64,000 nt of DNA from Imperialibacter sp964351395 (GTDB lineage: Bacteria > Bacteroidota > Bacteroidia > Cytophagales > Cyclobacteriaceae), in NCBI GenBank assembly GCA_964351395.1, contig CAYGOF010000003.1:1-64000 (forward strand). Reading direction: 5' to 3'. Below the pieces are notes generated by a model. That model was not told the origin of the DNA. It made no database searches and saw only the letters and a program-made list of their open reading frames with translations. Made by a program: the position numbers and the translations under genes. Position 1 is the stretch's first letter, and each line of letters opens with the position of its first letter. Below, piece by piece: positions 6,481 to 14,868 of the stretch.

Positions 6481-6881
6481 ACAGTTCACTTATTGACACA
6501 GACATACTTTCATACTTTTTGAAAGGTCACAAACAGGTGACTGAAAACTTCAAACTATATCTTAAGGTACAATCGAAAATCACGATTTCAGAAATAACAT
6601 ATTTCGAAGTTCTGTCCGGCTTAACTTTTAAGAAGGCCACTAAACAAATACAAGAATTCGAAAACTTCATTTCAACATGTGAAGTCCTAAAGTTCTCAAC
6701 ATCTTCGTTGCGAATTTCCGCGAACATCTACTCTGAGCTTAGAGAAAAAGGAATTACAATCGGAACCGCTGACTTATTAATTTCTGGGATCGCAATTGTG
6801 AACAACTTAACGCTGGTAACGAACAACCAGAAACATTACCAACCTATTGTGACACTTACAACTTCCAACTGGAACGAATAA
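6477..6881 (+). CDS. PIN-domain toxin (VapC family)
   Basis: This 134-residue protein has the classic VapC layout: LIDTDILSYFLKG at residues 5-17 (first Asp at 7), ISEITYFEVLSGL with a Glu near 44, TIGTADLLISGIA with an Asp near 103, and LTLVTNNQKHY. It is expected to be an Mg-dependent RNase, often specific for initiator tRNA in this family. The start codon is TTG overlapping the antitoxin stop. No ATG lies nearby in frame. The gene ends eight bases before attC 7. All acidic positions of the active site appear present. Confidence 0.85.
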   Translation: MNSSLIDTDILSYFLKGHKQVTENFKLYLKVQSKITISEITYFEVLSGLTFKKATKQIQEFENFISTCEVLKFSTSSLRISANIYSELREKGITIGTADLLISGIAIVNNLTLVTNNQKHYQPIVTLTTSNWNE

Positions 6882-6888
6882 AAACGGA

Positions 6889-7180
6889 TCACAACACGCC
6901 GCTAACAATGAATGGCGGCGTAATCAGTTTTCAATCATTTGTTGGTTTGGGTTGTCCGCCACAAAGTATAAATTTATCATCGCCTGCCTTCGCTAATGCT
7001 ACGGCAGACGAAGCCTGGCTAAGATGTAGTGGAAGCGGAGCTGCATAAAACAACACCACACCGCATAGCTAATAAAGGTCAAAATGGTTTGCAAAGCTCA
7101 GTAGTCTGCCTGAAATTTGTAACAGTAGGCAGGAACGAAGCTCGCAACCCCCTTAGCCATACCTGGGGACCGTTAGTTTC
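6889..7180 (+). repeat. attC site 7, damaged right end; end of array
   Basis: The left box TCACAAC (6889-6895) is perfect for this cassette, and the core TCCGCCACAA with the 31-base insert (6983-7013) is present. The right arm CACCGCATAGCTA ends near 7071, but the expected GGCGTT box is replaced by ATAAAGG. The next GTT box, GTTAGTTTC, is at 7172-7180, after about 100 extra bases holding a hairpin CTGCCT...AGGCAG. No downstream AAC box complementary to GTTAGTTTC was seen. Confidence 0.7.
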
Positions 7181-7388
7181 AATATGACTCCATGATAACC
7201 CATAACGCTGAAGGAAATCTGATAGATGTTTTTTCGATGGCCAACTCTTGCAAAGAACACCACCTCATCATGAACACATAGATCGCTCCGAAAGTACCCT
7301 GAATGATCTTCAGAGCACTCAAATTCAAAAAGCCTTCTTAAGTATTACAATCCGGCCCTCAACGTTATTTGTATCAATCAGCGTATGC
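7181..7388. other. Spacer between array end and the transporter gene
   Basis: About 200 bases with no gene I can support. A TTG-initiated frame at 7248 runs into the antisense side of the transporter gene and has no family resemblance. No integrase, attI site or terminator was recognised here, so the array simply stops. Confidence 0.4.
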
Positions 7389-8993
7389 TTAACTGCTGAA
7401 AAAGCCAATCAGCTGACAACAAATAATGATCAATACCAGCGCAAATGGATACACGGTGGCATAGGCTATTTTTGGGCCATTGCTTTCGCTCATAGGCTCT
7501 ACGGCACTTAGTGCCGGGGTTGAAGTCATGGATCCTGTGAGGGTGCCCAACAAAACAAGGAAATTGATTTTCATAAAAAAGTGTCCCACAGTCATGGCCA
7601 CCACCATGGGTATAATGGTAACTGCCACCCCAACAAGCAAGAGCTTCACTCCACCGGATTGGATAGTTGCCAGCAGGCTGCCACCGGCATTGGTACCGAC
7701 GGATACAAGAAAAAAGATCAAACCTATATTTCTTAATAATTGATTGGACGACCCTGAAACATTCCAAAGAATATGACCGGTTTTACCTATCCTGCTTAGA
7801 ATAATAGCAGAGGTCAATACTCCTCCCGTTAGCCCCAAATTGAAATTAAAACCAAGTAGTGGCACATGAATTTCTCCAATAATTAAACCTAAAAGAATAC
7901 CGATGGAAACGGGTAGAAAATCCAATTCAGTCATGCGCTTGTGATTGTCTCCCAACATCTTCTTCACATTAATCAGACTCTCTTCTGCACAGGCTACTTT
8001 TACTTTGTCACCAAATCGGAGTTGAGTGGCAGAGTCAGGCGTAATATCAATACCTGCCCTCCGCATAGAAGTAATGGTGGCATTGTATTGCTCCATCAAT
8101 CCCAGCTTATCCAAAGGCTTATTGATCGCGCTTTCATTCGTTACTAAAATAGTTTGAATAACGTATTTTTCATTGAGCGGAATAGGCACATCCGTTTCAT
8201 TACCTATCAATAGTTGAACCTTCATAAGGTCCGCTTCGGTACCTACTGCCTTTACAACATCACCTTTATGCAAGAGTGAAGATTCAGTGGGGGTAAATGC
8301 TTGATCATCGTGAAGAATCCTTGATATATTGCAGTGTGTCATAGACCGAATTCGTAGTTCACCCAATGATCTCCCAAAAATATTAACGTTCTCCACTACA
8401 AAGTTTTTATTGATCAAACCTGGAAAGTCTGATTTTATATCTTGCTCATATTCCGCTTCAGAAGCCGCTATTGATACATTAAAAATCTTTGGGGAAACCT
8501 TTACAAATAAAATGACTGCGAGCACCCCAAATGGATAAGCGATTCCATATCCAATGGGTGCGAGAGTGGAACTGGTACTTTCTATTGCGGCGGCCAACCC
8601 AGGTGTGCTGGTCATAGCTCCTGCAAAAATGCCAACAGCTAAGTCTGTCTCGATATTTAAAAGCCTGGCCAACATCATGGTGACAATCGCTCCTGAACCA
8701 ACTGCCAACACTGTGACAAATATCAACCTTAAACCATCCTTTTTGAAAGACTCAAAAAAACCAGGACCAGCCTGAATACCAACAGAATAGATAAAAAATA
8801 TCAGGCCGAACTTTTGCAAAATATCTGGCATTTTAATGCCATAATGCCCAAACAAAAGAGCAACGAAGATGATCGCAGAAGTATCGAGCGATATCCCCTT
8901 GATCTTTACTTTACCCAATAGTATCCCCAGAGCTACTATGGCAAAGAAAGCTACATATTCATTTTTCAAAAAATCCATTCGGTCTTTTATCAC
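7389..8993 (-). CDS. AspT/YidE/YbjL-type transporter with two RCK_C domains
   Basis: The 534-residue inner-membrane protein is built as a repeat: about five N-terminal transmembrane helices, two cytoplasmic TrkA-C/RCK_C regulatory domains (about 195-265 and 275-348), then five to six more helices. Each membrane half carries the family signature, GAMTSTPGLAAA in the first and GSMTSTPALSAV in the second. The family includes the aspartate:alanine antiporter AspT and the uncharacterised E. coli YidE and YbjL. RCK_C domains suggest control by a small ligand. Translation could start at the first ATG or at the Met six codons later. It lies downstream of a peptide/amidohydrolase cluster, so an amino-acid substrate is plausible but not shown. 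Confidence 0.85.
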   Translation of the reverse strand: MIKDRMDFLKNEYVAFFAIVALGILLGKVKIKGISLDTSAIIFVALLFGHYGIKMPDILQKFGLIFFIYSVGIQAGPGFFESFKKDGLRLIFVTVLAVGSGAIVTMMLARLLNIETDLAVGIFAGAMTSTPGLAAAIESTSSTLAPIGYGIAYPFGVLAVILFVKVSPKIFNVSIAASEAEYEQDIKSDFPGLINKNFVVENVNIFGRSLGELRIRSMTHCNISRILHDDQAFTPTESSLLHKGDVVKAVGTEADLMKVQLLIGNETDVPIPLNEKYVIQTILVTNESAINKPLDKLGLMEQYNATITSMRRAGIDITPDSATQLRFGDKVKVACAEESLINVKKMLGDNHKRMTELDFLPVSIGILLGLIIGEIHVPLLGFNFNLGLTGGVLTSAIILSRIGKTGHILWNVSGSSNQLLRNIGLIFFLVSVGTNAGGSLLATIQSGGVKLLLVGVAVTIIPMVVAMTVGHFFMKINFLVLLGTLTGSMTSTPALSAVEPMSESNGPKIAYATVYPFALVLIIICCQLIGFFSS

Positions 8994-9372
8994 TTAACAT
9001 CCCGTACTCAACAGGCTGTTGCCCTTGGGAATGAACGCTTTTCAATAATCGTAAAAGTAGGTCGCAGATTTCCTTATCACTATGACGAAAATCTCATAAA
9101 ACTCATGATCTTTTACTTCAGGTAGGATTGATTTTGTTGGTCATTTTCTAATTCGACGACCATTCCTCTCACTAAAATTCTAAGGCCACTTTATATGAGC
9201 GATGGAGTCTGTGTTTTGTGTCAAAAAATACCCTCAAAAATAGAAAATTGTGGATAGAAAAAACCATTTGGTTTGACATCAAAATTAAAAGTGATGTTCG
9301 CTCTTTATAGCTCAGGCAGGAAATAAGAGAGCTAAAATCCGGTAGTTTTGTTTGCACGATCAATCCGATCAA
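8994..9372. other. Intergenic stretch upstream of the transporter
   Basis: About 380 bases without a convincing gene. The 66-codon minus-strand frame at 9172-9372 has no homology I recognise and a low-complexity look. The region must hold the transporter promoter; a TACTTTTA box on the minus strand near 9053 is a weak candidate. Confidence 0.35.
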
Positions 9373-9924
9373 CTACTCATAGACTTCTACCACCAATTCA
9401 ATTTCCACGGCCTGTCCTCTCGGAAGTGAGGCCACTCCGATGGCTGCCCGGGCATGCTTGCCCTTCTCTCCAAAAACCTCCACCATTAAGTCGGAAAAGC
9501 CATTGATGACTTTGGGTTGCTCGACAAACGAAGGGTCTGAGTTGACCATTCCTAATACCTTAACAATACGTTTTACTTTATTCAAATCGCCCAGCATCGC
9601 CTTTAATACGGCCAGCTGATTGATGGCGGTCAAGCGAGCACCCTCATAGCCTTTTTCAATCGAAACATCTTGCCCCAGTTTGCCTGTGATTTCTGTGCCA
9701 TCAGCATAGCGGGGGCCTTTGCCTGCAAGGAAAATGAGATTCCCGGTTCGCACCCCATTGACATAATTGGCGACCGGTTGTGGTGGAGTGGGTAAAGTAA
9801 TATTGAGCGCTTTCAATTTTGCTTCCGGGTCGTAACCCGCTTCTGGTTTGGACTGTTGATCACACCCTGTTATTACGACCGTGATCGTGAGTAGGATCAA
9901 AAAGTAACGGTGAAAATTGCTCAT
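9373..9924 (-). CDS. RidA/YjgF-family lipoprotein
   Basis: This 183-residue protein starts with a lipoprotein signal (hydrophobic run ending VITGC, Cys at 21), followed by a RidA-type domain: GVRTGNLIFLAGKGP, then AINQLAVLKAMLGDLNKVKR and a C-terminal RAAIGVASLPRGQAVEIEL. RidA proteins hydrolyse reactive enamine/imine intermediates. The Arg in RAAIGVASLP is the conserved substrate-binding residue. Cytoplasmic RidA is the rule, so an exported lipid-anchored version is unusual and suggests a periplasmic or outer-membrane substrate. It is the last gene of a minus-strand group with an amidohydrolase and a dipeptidase-like protein, all exported. Confidence 0.85.
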   Translation of the reverse strand: MSNFHRYFLILLTITVVITGCDQQSKPEAGYDPEAKLKALNITLPTPPQPVANYVNGVRTGNLIFLAGKGPRYADGTEITGKLGQDVSIEKGYEGARLTAINQLAVLKAMLGDLNKVKRIVKVLGMVNSDPSFVEQPKVINGFSDLMVEVFGEKGKHARAAIGVASLPRGQAVEIELVVEVYE

Positions 9925-10007
9925 GGTCTTTAAGTTTTACGAAATGAGTTACAGTAATAAGTCAAAATTGATGACAAGGGCTTGAATATTGCATATGGCT
10001 GATGGTA

Positions 10008-12008
10008 CTATTTGAAATGTTTAACCCCAATAGAGCCATATAATTCCTCGGCATAATAAAGGTTCCCTCCCTTCATTGTCCACTCCACCTTTCTTATATC
10101 ACTAATTTCCTTCGTCGGATTACCATCAACTAGAATTAGGTCTGCTTTTTTGCCCACCTCAATGGAGCCAACTGTCTCAGCCACGCCGGTAATCTCCGCT
10201 GACTTTATCGTCGCCAGCCTTAGCACCTCTGCAGCAGGAATCCCAGATTTTGCATAAAGCTCAAGCTCTCTGTGATATAAAAACCCAGGCAGTCCGTCTG
10301 TTCCCGGGACAATGGGCACCCCTTTCTGAAATAAATCAAAAACAACTGCCAGCATTTTATCATAACTTTCCTGATATCGCGCTACCTGATCACCTTCCTT
10401 AGTTATTCCACCGGTATAAAAACTTCTCTGTTCAATGATCGGGAACCTGGTTCTTACCATCTGATAAGTGGGGCTTGGTTCACCTGATTGAGCGACCAAC
10501 ATGTTTTCAAAAATGGCTACGGTAGGGTCAACAAGAATATTTTTTTTGAGTAAAAGATCAACAAAATCGAGATATTCCTTCGAACCAAGGTCCAGGTCAG
10601 CGCCATATTGGGCCGGCATGGTGAAGCGCAAGGGTGTTCGGGTATCAATGGTATCTGACAAAAAATTAAGGAACAACATGTTAATATGTTGAATCTCATT
10701 ATAGCCTTGATTGATTGCCTGAGTGGCAGTCATATAGGCTGGAATATGGCCACTTACCCGTAGGCCAAGTTCATGTGCTTTATCGGCCAAAGGCTGAACC
10801 CATTCCGGCCTAATCGAACTGTACAGCTTAATTTGGTCGTAGCCCAAATCCTTGTAGTCCTGGATTTCCGCTAAACCTTCTTCGAGGTTGTCAACCACAT
10901 TTCGTTGATTGGCGAATGGGCCCGACCCATCAATAATCCCGCAATAGATCACAATCTGAGGGCCAAGAATCTCATTGCTGTCAAATTGAGCAGCCAGTCC
11001 CTTGATTTGTTTGTTGTTGGCTAAATCTCTTACCGAGGTGACCCCTCCTGCCAGGTGCAGTAGCCCCCTAAACTTATCATTATGGGTATGCATATCGAAC
11101 ATTCCCGGCAATAGCGTTTTTCCAGCCCCATCAATGAAAGTGGCATTATTGTCTATTGCCTTCGCCCCGGTGGCATGAATCGACCTTATCGTTCCCCCTT
11201 CTACAAACACATCTTGATTGGACAGCAAAGCGCCCGATTCAGTGAAGACATTCACATTTTGGATAACCACTTTATCAATCTTGTGGGTTAATTTCTTAGC
11301 CACCTCTTTGAGGCCTTCATCCTCGATACCGTCCTGCAATTCTTTCATCTCGGAGCGCATGGAGCTCAAATCTTTTCTTACAATGTGCAGGTTGCCTGAT
11401 ATTTTACAAACCATCTCCTCTCCCATCATCCATACATAGGTAGGGTTCAGGTCCAGCCCTTTCAGGATTAAAAGCTCAACAGAAGAGCCATCAGAAAGCG
11501 TAAGGGGAATTTTTTCAGTCAATTCAACACTACCTTCAGGATATAAATCTACTTTCCCGGTCTCTGATTCTAATACTAGCTGGGCGAGAACCTCGTAGAT
11601 GGCAGGAGATCCATCGTATCGAAAATATAGCTGGTCGCCAGTAAAGACTCCATTGGATGTGCCCGATAGGTTTTTGGCAACGGCCGTTGTCCCATCACTT
11701 GAAAAACTTTCATCAACGGCTACCTTCAGGTAGTTGACGCCTTTGATGGTTTGAGATGAAATAAAGTTTTTTTCGTTCAGAGAAATTTCCTCTGTGTACT
11801 CAGGCCCCCGACCTCTATCGGTGTAAGTGTAATAAAAACCAAAACTATTGTCTGCGGTCATCCATTTCTCATAGGTACCTGCTAAGTTTTCGCGAAATAC
11901 CACGTCGTAAATAGTCTTGTCGGCCTGGCCTTCGTAGGTGCTGTTTGATTCATTGCAACCTGCGAGAAAAAAAGCTGCTGAAAAAATAGCGATGAGTGAA
12001 TATTTCAT
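10008..12008 (-). CDS. Amidohydrolase-family lipoprotein with N-terminal extension
   Basis: This 666-residue protein has a lipoprotein signal (FFLAGC, Cys 18). The first 230 or so residues are a domain I do not recognise. From about 245 it is an amidohydrolase of the imidazolonepropionase-like type: composite beta-domain (VIQNVNVFTESGALL), metal-binding DMHTHND near 303-309, VTSVRDLA, SGHIPAYMT near 418, EIQHINM, and GTDG near 572, followed by TIKSAEITGVAETVGSIEVG. These fit a metal-dependent hydrolase of cyclic amides or dipeptides. It is 45 bases from the upstream dipeptidase-like gene, so the two are probably co-transcribed and act on the same exported pathway. The exact substrate cannot be read from sequence. 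Confidence 0.87.
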   Translation of the reverse strand: MKYSLIAIFSAAFFLAGCNESNSTYEGQADKTIYDVVFRENLAGTYEKWMTADNSFGFYYTYTDRGRGPEYTEEISLNEKNFISSQTIKGVNYLKVAVDESFSSDGTTAVAKNLSGTSNGVFTGDQLYFRYDGSPAIYEVLAQLVLESETGKVDLYPEGSVELTEKIPLTLSDGSSVELLILKGLDLNPTYVWMMGEEMVCKISGNLHIVRKDLSSMRSEMKELQDGIEDEGLKEVAKKLTHKIDKVVIQNVNVFTESGALLSNQDVFVEGGTIRSIHATGAKAIDNNATFIDGAGKTLLPGMFDMHTHNDKFRGLLHLAGGVTSVRDLANNKQIKGLAAQFDSNEILGPQIVIYCGIIDGSGPFANQRNVVDNLEEGLAEIQDYKDLGYDQIKLYSSIRPEWVQPLADKAHELGLRVSGHIPAYMTATQAINQGYNEIQHINMLFLNFLSDTIDTRTPLRFTMPAQYGADLDLGSKEYLDFVDLLLKKNILVDPTVAIFENMLVAQSGEPSPTYQMVRTRFPIIEQRSFYTGGITKEGDQVARYQESYDKMLAVVFDLFQKGVPIVPGTDGLPGFLYHRELELYAKSGIPAAEVLRLATIKSAEITGVAETVGSIEVGKKADLILVDGNPTKEISDIRKVEWTMKGGNLYYAEELYGSIGVKHFK

Positions 12009-12053
12009 AGGTAAGTTTATTTGAAATTGGACTTGTCGAAAATGCTTATCAGA

Positions 12054-13199
12054 TCAGGGCTTTAGTGCCTCACGGTAGTATCGCAGCCAGTTTTGTCCAA
12101 GAATTTTCTCGATATCTCCTGTACTGAAACCTCGTTTATCTAACAACCTGGCTACATGACGATAGCGATCGGTTGTGTCGAGCTCGGGAATCCATGGAGG
12201 CCACTGGACTTTATAAGAGGGCTTGAAACGTGTCAAACGTGGTACGTACCAATTTTCATGGGTGGCCCCACTTGCTTCCAGTCCCTGGATAGCAAAATCT
12301 GAACCTAAGCCAACATGGTCAATTCCTCCCACTTTTACGGCGTGTTCAATATGGTCAACGTAAGTGTCCAGCGTGGTTTCTGTTCCCAGATTTGGTCCAA
12401 TCATGTAGCCCAAACAAATAATACCTATCACGCCTCCCTTGTTTGCCATGGCACGAATCTGTTTGTCAGTTTTTGCCCGGGGATGGTTTTTGTACAATGC
12501 TTCACACATGGAATGATTGATTGAAGCACCGGATTTACTGAACTTGATGCCATCATTGGTCGTTTGCTCACCGCAATGAGACAGGTCCACGATCATACCA
12601 AGTTCATTCATCCGCTCCACCACTTCAATGCCAAAATCCGATAATCCCGCATTGGTTCGTTCGGTACATCCGTCACCCAGCAGGTTCCGCTCATTGTAGG
12701 TGAGCTGCAACCAGCGAGTACCCGCCTGATAGAGCGCATCCAAATTTTCAATGGATGTATCAAGCATGGTGGTGTTCTGAAAACCCAACATGACGGCTGT
12801 TTTTTGTTCCTTCTTCGCCCTAAGAAAGTCTTCAGCGCTCTTTGCCAATATCAGCCGATCTGAATGGTCACTTATTTGCTTTTGCCATTCCTCCAGGTTC
12901 TTGAGTGCTCTGCTAAGGCTACCGGAATCTACAGAAACATTGAATCCCGTATAGCCCGACTTATCCAATGCTGCAAATGAATCGTCATTCCAATTGCGTC
13001 CAATGATCAGGCCGTCCACAACAATTGCTTTATTGTACAATGAATCAATGTCTTCTTGTGCAAAATTTGGTTGTAAATCTGCAATTGGCAGTTGACCAAT
13101 GGCCGTACTAGCTGCGGCAGGAAAACTACTTAATACTTGACCGGGCAACAGTGCTCCCAGCGGTAACATTTTCACGAAATCCCTTCTCTTGATTGGCAT
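12054..13199 (-). CDS. M19 membrane-dipeptidase homologue with altered metal site, Tat signal
   Basis: This 381-residue protein opens with a twin-arginine-type signal (KRRDFVKMLPLGALLPG). The body is the M19 renal-dipeptidase TIM barrel: VDLSHCGEQTT near 205, INHSMCEAL near 226, GGVIGI, and VGLGSDFA near 300 are conserved. However, the usual DGHxD zinc motif near residue 62 reads DGLIIGR, and the bridging Glu position (GIEG in typical members) reads LGFQ. Two His ligands and the Asp remain. It may bind one metal or none, so dipeptidase activity is uncertain. First gene of the minus-strand exported cluster. Confidence 0.83.
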   Translation of the reverse strand: MPIKRRDFVKMLPLGALLPGQVLSSFPAAASTAIGQLPIADLQPNFAQEDIDSLYNKAIVVDGLIIGRNWNDDSFAALDKSGYTGFNVSVDSGSLSRALKNLEEWQKQISDHSDRLILAKSAEDFLRAKKEQKTAVMLGFQNTTMLDTSIENLDALYQAGTRWLQLTYNERNLLGDGCTERTNAGLSDFGIEVVERMNELGMIVDLSHCGEQTTNDGIKFSKSGASINHSMCEALYKNHPRAKTDKQIRAMANKGGVIGIICLGYMIGPNLGTETTLDTYVDHIEHAVKVGGIDHVGLGSDFAIQGLEASGATHENWYVPRLTRFKPSYKVQWPPWIPELDTTDRYRHVARLLDKRGFSTGDIEKILGQNWLRYYREALKP

Positions 13200-13391
13200 G
13201 GTTGGTTGGCAAGGTTAATTACAATGATCCCTTATACAGCAACCTACTATTTTTGAGGGTATTTTACTTCCCTAGAACGATAAAGTGTCCTAAAATTGAT
13301 TTAAAAGGTATTGTAGGTGCTTGACAATCAGCTAGAAAATGGGTATCCCTGCCTCATGGCCTTAAATTAGGCAAGGCACAAGAATCAATAG

Positions 13392-13765
13392 TTGATTACT
13401 ACCGCAAATGACTTGATAAAGATGGCTTACCGTTTTTGGTCTTTGTGGGACAACCTAAATAGCTGGTGGAAAATCAAAGATTTACCAAATGTGATATTTG
13501 TGCGTTTGAATAAGCTAAATTCAGACATGCCAGGCAGATTAGAAAAATTGCTGCAGCCCCGGATCTTACAATTGATGAATCGAAATGGGAAAACATCCTT
13601 TTCGATTACATGAAAGAAGATGCACCGTCAATGCCGAAAGGTGTTGTCTTATGGAAAGGTGGTGCTAAAGGCTAACAAAGCAGGGCACGACAAGTGGAAG
13701 GAAACCCGTACCAAAGAGCAATTAGAAAAGCATGAGAAAATTGCTTCAAAAAACTCAATCCAACA
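13392..13765 (+). pseudogene. Sulfotransferase remnant, truncated and frameshifted
   Basis: Three frames in succession match the C-terminal half of PAPS sulfotransferases. Frame one gives FWSLWDNLNSWWKIKDLPN and NSDMPG. After a missing base near 13534, frame two gives QIRKIAAAPDLTIDESKW and FDYMKEDA. A second shift near 13670 leads to NKAGHDKWKETRTKEQLEKH. The N-terminal PAPS-binding P-loop half is absent. The order and motifs (SWW..RDLPNV, FDYMK, NKG..W) are known for the family, so this is a decayed gene rather than two small genes. Confidence 0.78.
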
Positions 13766-13891
13766 TGCACCCAATAGCTTTCTGCAGGCGAGATGTAAAT
13801 TGAATGTAACTTCACCTTTTTTATTGCTTGCAAGTCTTGGCATTATTTCGACCCCTGAGTAAGTTGCTTTCCCGATCAACACATAAGCATA

Positions 13892-14794
13892 ATGGCCAAA
13901 AAACGAATACTATTTACCGGTGGCTCTGGAAAAGCCGGAAAGCATGTCGTGCGTTACCTCCTTGACCAGGGATATAGGGTACTAAATATAGACCTGGTGC
14001 CTTTGGATCAGCCAGGAGTGGACAATCTCCGGGCGGACATTACCGACTCCGGACAAATGTTCAATGCAATGAGTTCGTACGCCGGATTAGACGAATTGGA
14101 GCAAGGAAATGGAATGCCCAAATTTGATGCCGTAGTACATTTTGCTGCCGTGCCCCGTATTTTGATCACTCCCGACAATGAAACTTTCAGGGTAAACACA
14201 ATTGGCACCTATAATGTGATTGAAGCAGCCGTTAAACTTGGGATAAAAAAGATCATCATTGCTTCCTCAGAAACTACTTATGGTGTTTGTTTTTCCGACG
14301 GCAAGACCGATCCAAATTCTCTTCCTTTAGAAGAGGATTATGATGTTGATCCAATGGACAGCTATGGATTGTCGAAGGTGGTCAACGAAAAAACAGCACG
14401 CAGCTTCCAGCGAAGGTCTGGGTTCGATATTTATGCCCTTCGCATCGGGAATGTGATCGAACCCCACGAATATGCTGAACTTTTTCCACATTATTTCAAA
14501 CATCCTGAAGTTCGCCGCAGGAACGCCTTCTGCTATATTGATGCACGTGACCTGGGTCAGATTGTGGACCTGTGTATAAAAAAAGACGGACTTGGATATC
14601 AGGTTTTCAACGCCGGAAATGACCACAATGGAGCTATTATACCTAGTAAAAAATTGGCTGAACAGTTTTTTCCTGGTGTGCCCATCACCAGGGAATTGGG
14701 AGAACATGAAGCACTGTTTTCAAACCGAAAAATCCGGGAAGTCCTCGGATTCAAGGAACAGCACAACTGGCAGAAATACTTAGAATGGGAGTGA
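13892..14794 (+). CDS. NAD-dependent epimerase/dehydratase family protein
   Basis: This 300-residue extended short-chain dehydrogenase has the Rossmann motif FTGGSGKAGKHVVRYLLDQG at 6-25, the catalytic Tyr/Lys pair in SYGLSKVVNEK (Tyr near 156), and a preceding IIASSETTYG. Such enzymes act on nucleotide sugars or other sugar substrates with bound NAD(P). The length is normal for the smaller members of the family. It stands between a decayed sulfotransferase and rlmF without obvious partner genes, so the substrate is unknown. The ATG follows directly after the relic region. No export signal, hence cytoplasmic. Confidence 0.85.
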   Translation: MAKKRILFTGGSGKAGKHVVRYLLDQGYRVLNIDLVPLDQPGVDNLRADITDSGQMFNAMSSYAGLDELEQGNGMPKFDAVVHFAAVPRILITPDNETFRVNTIGTYNVIEAAVKLGIKKIIIASSETTYGVCFSDGKTDPNSLPLEEDYDVDPMDSYGLSKVVNEKTARSFQRRSGFDIYALRIGNVIEPHEYAELFPHYFKHPEVRRRNAFCYIDARDLGQIVDLCIKKDGLGYQVFNAGNDHNGAIIPSKKLAEQFFPGVPITRELGEHEALFSNRKIREVLGFKEQHNWQKYLEWE

Positions 14795-14868
14795 AACAAC
14801 TGGGTCAAACCCCTTAAATTAGAAGTGGTGCAAATGATGATCCTCTACATATGAAACCACAGTAAATC

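Larger units (their letters stand above)
1..7180 (+). mobile_element. Integron gene-cassette array (left end outside window)
   Basis: Seven attC-like sites lie at about 237, 1417, 2637, 3758, 4598, 6034 and 6889. Each begins with a ..AAC box and all but the last end in a GTT box. For every complete cassette the bases after its opening GTT are the reverse complement of those before its closing AAC: GTGTGCTAAC, GAAGCACAAC, GAGCTACAAC and GGATCACAAC match over 10 bp, the other two over 7 bp. This cassette signature is seen directly. Five of six complete cassettes hold toxin-antitoxin genes, as is known for sedentary chromosomal integrons. No integrase is in the window; attC orientation places the attI/integrase end to the left. 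It may instead be a cluster lacking an integrase. Confidence 0.88.

Noticed and set aside
237..7180. The repeated TCCGCCAC...GTGGCTA units considered as MITEs or IS remnants
   Set aside because: The paired GTT/AAC boxes matching cassette by cassette, and the gene-per-repeat layout, fit attC sites and not transposon ends. No target-site duplications were seen.
7248..7511. 87-codon TTG-started frame after the array
   Set aside because: It ends inside the antisense strand of the transporter gene and has no homology. It is not taken as a seventh cassette gene.
13620..13862. 80-codon frame considered as a small gene
   Set aside because: Its first part continues the sulfotransferase homology from other frames, so it is part of the pseudogene.
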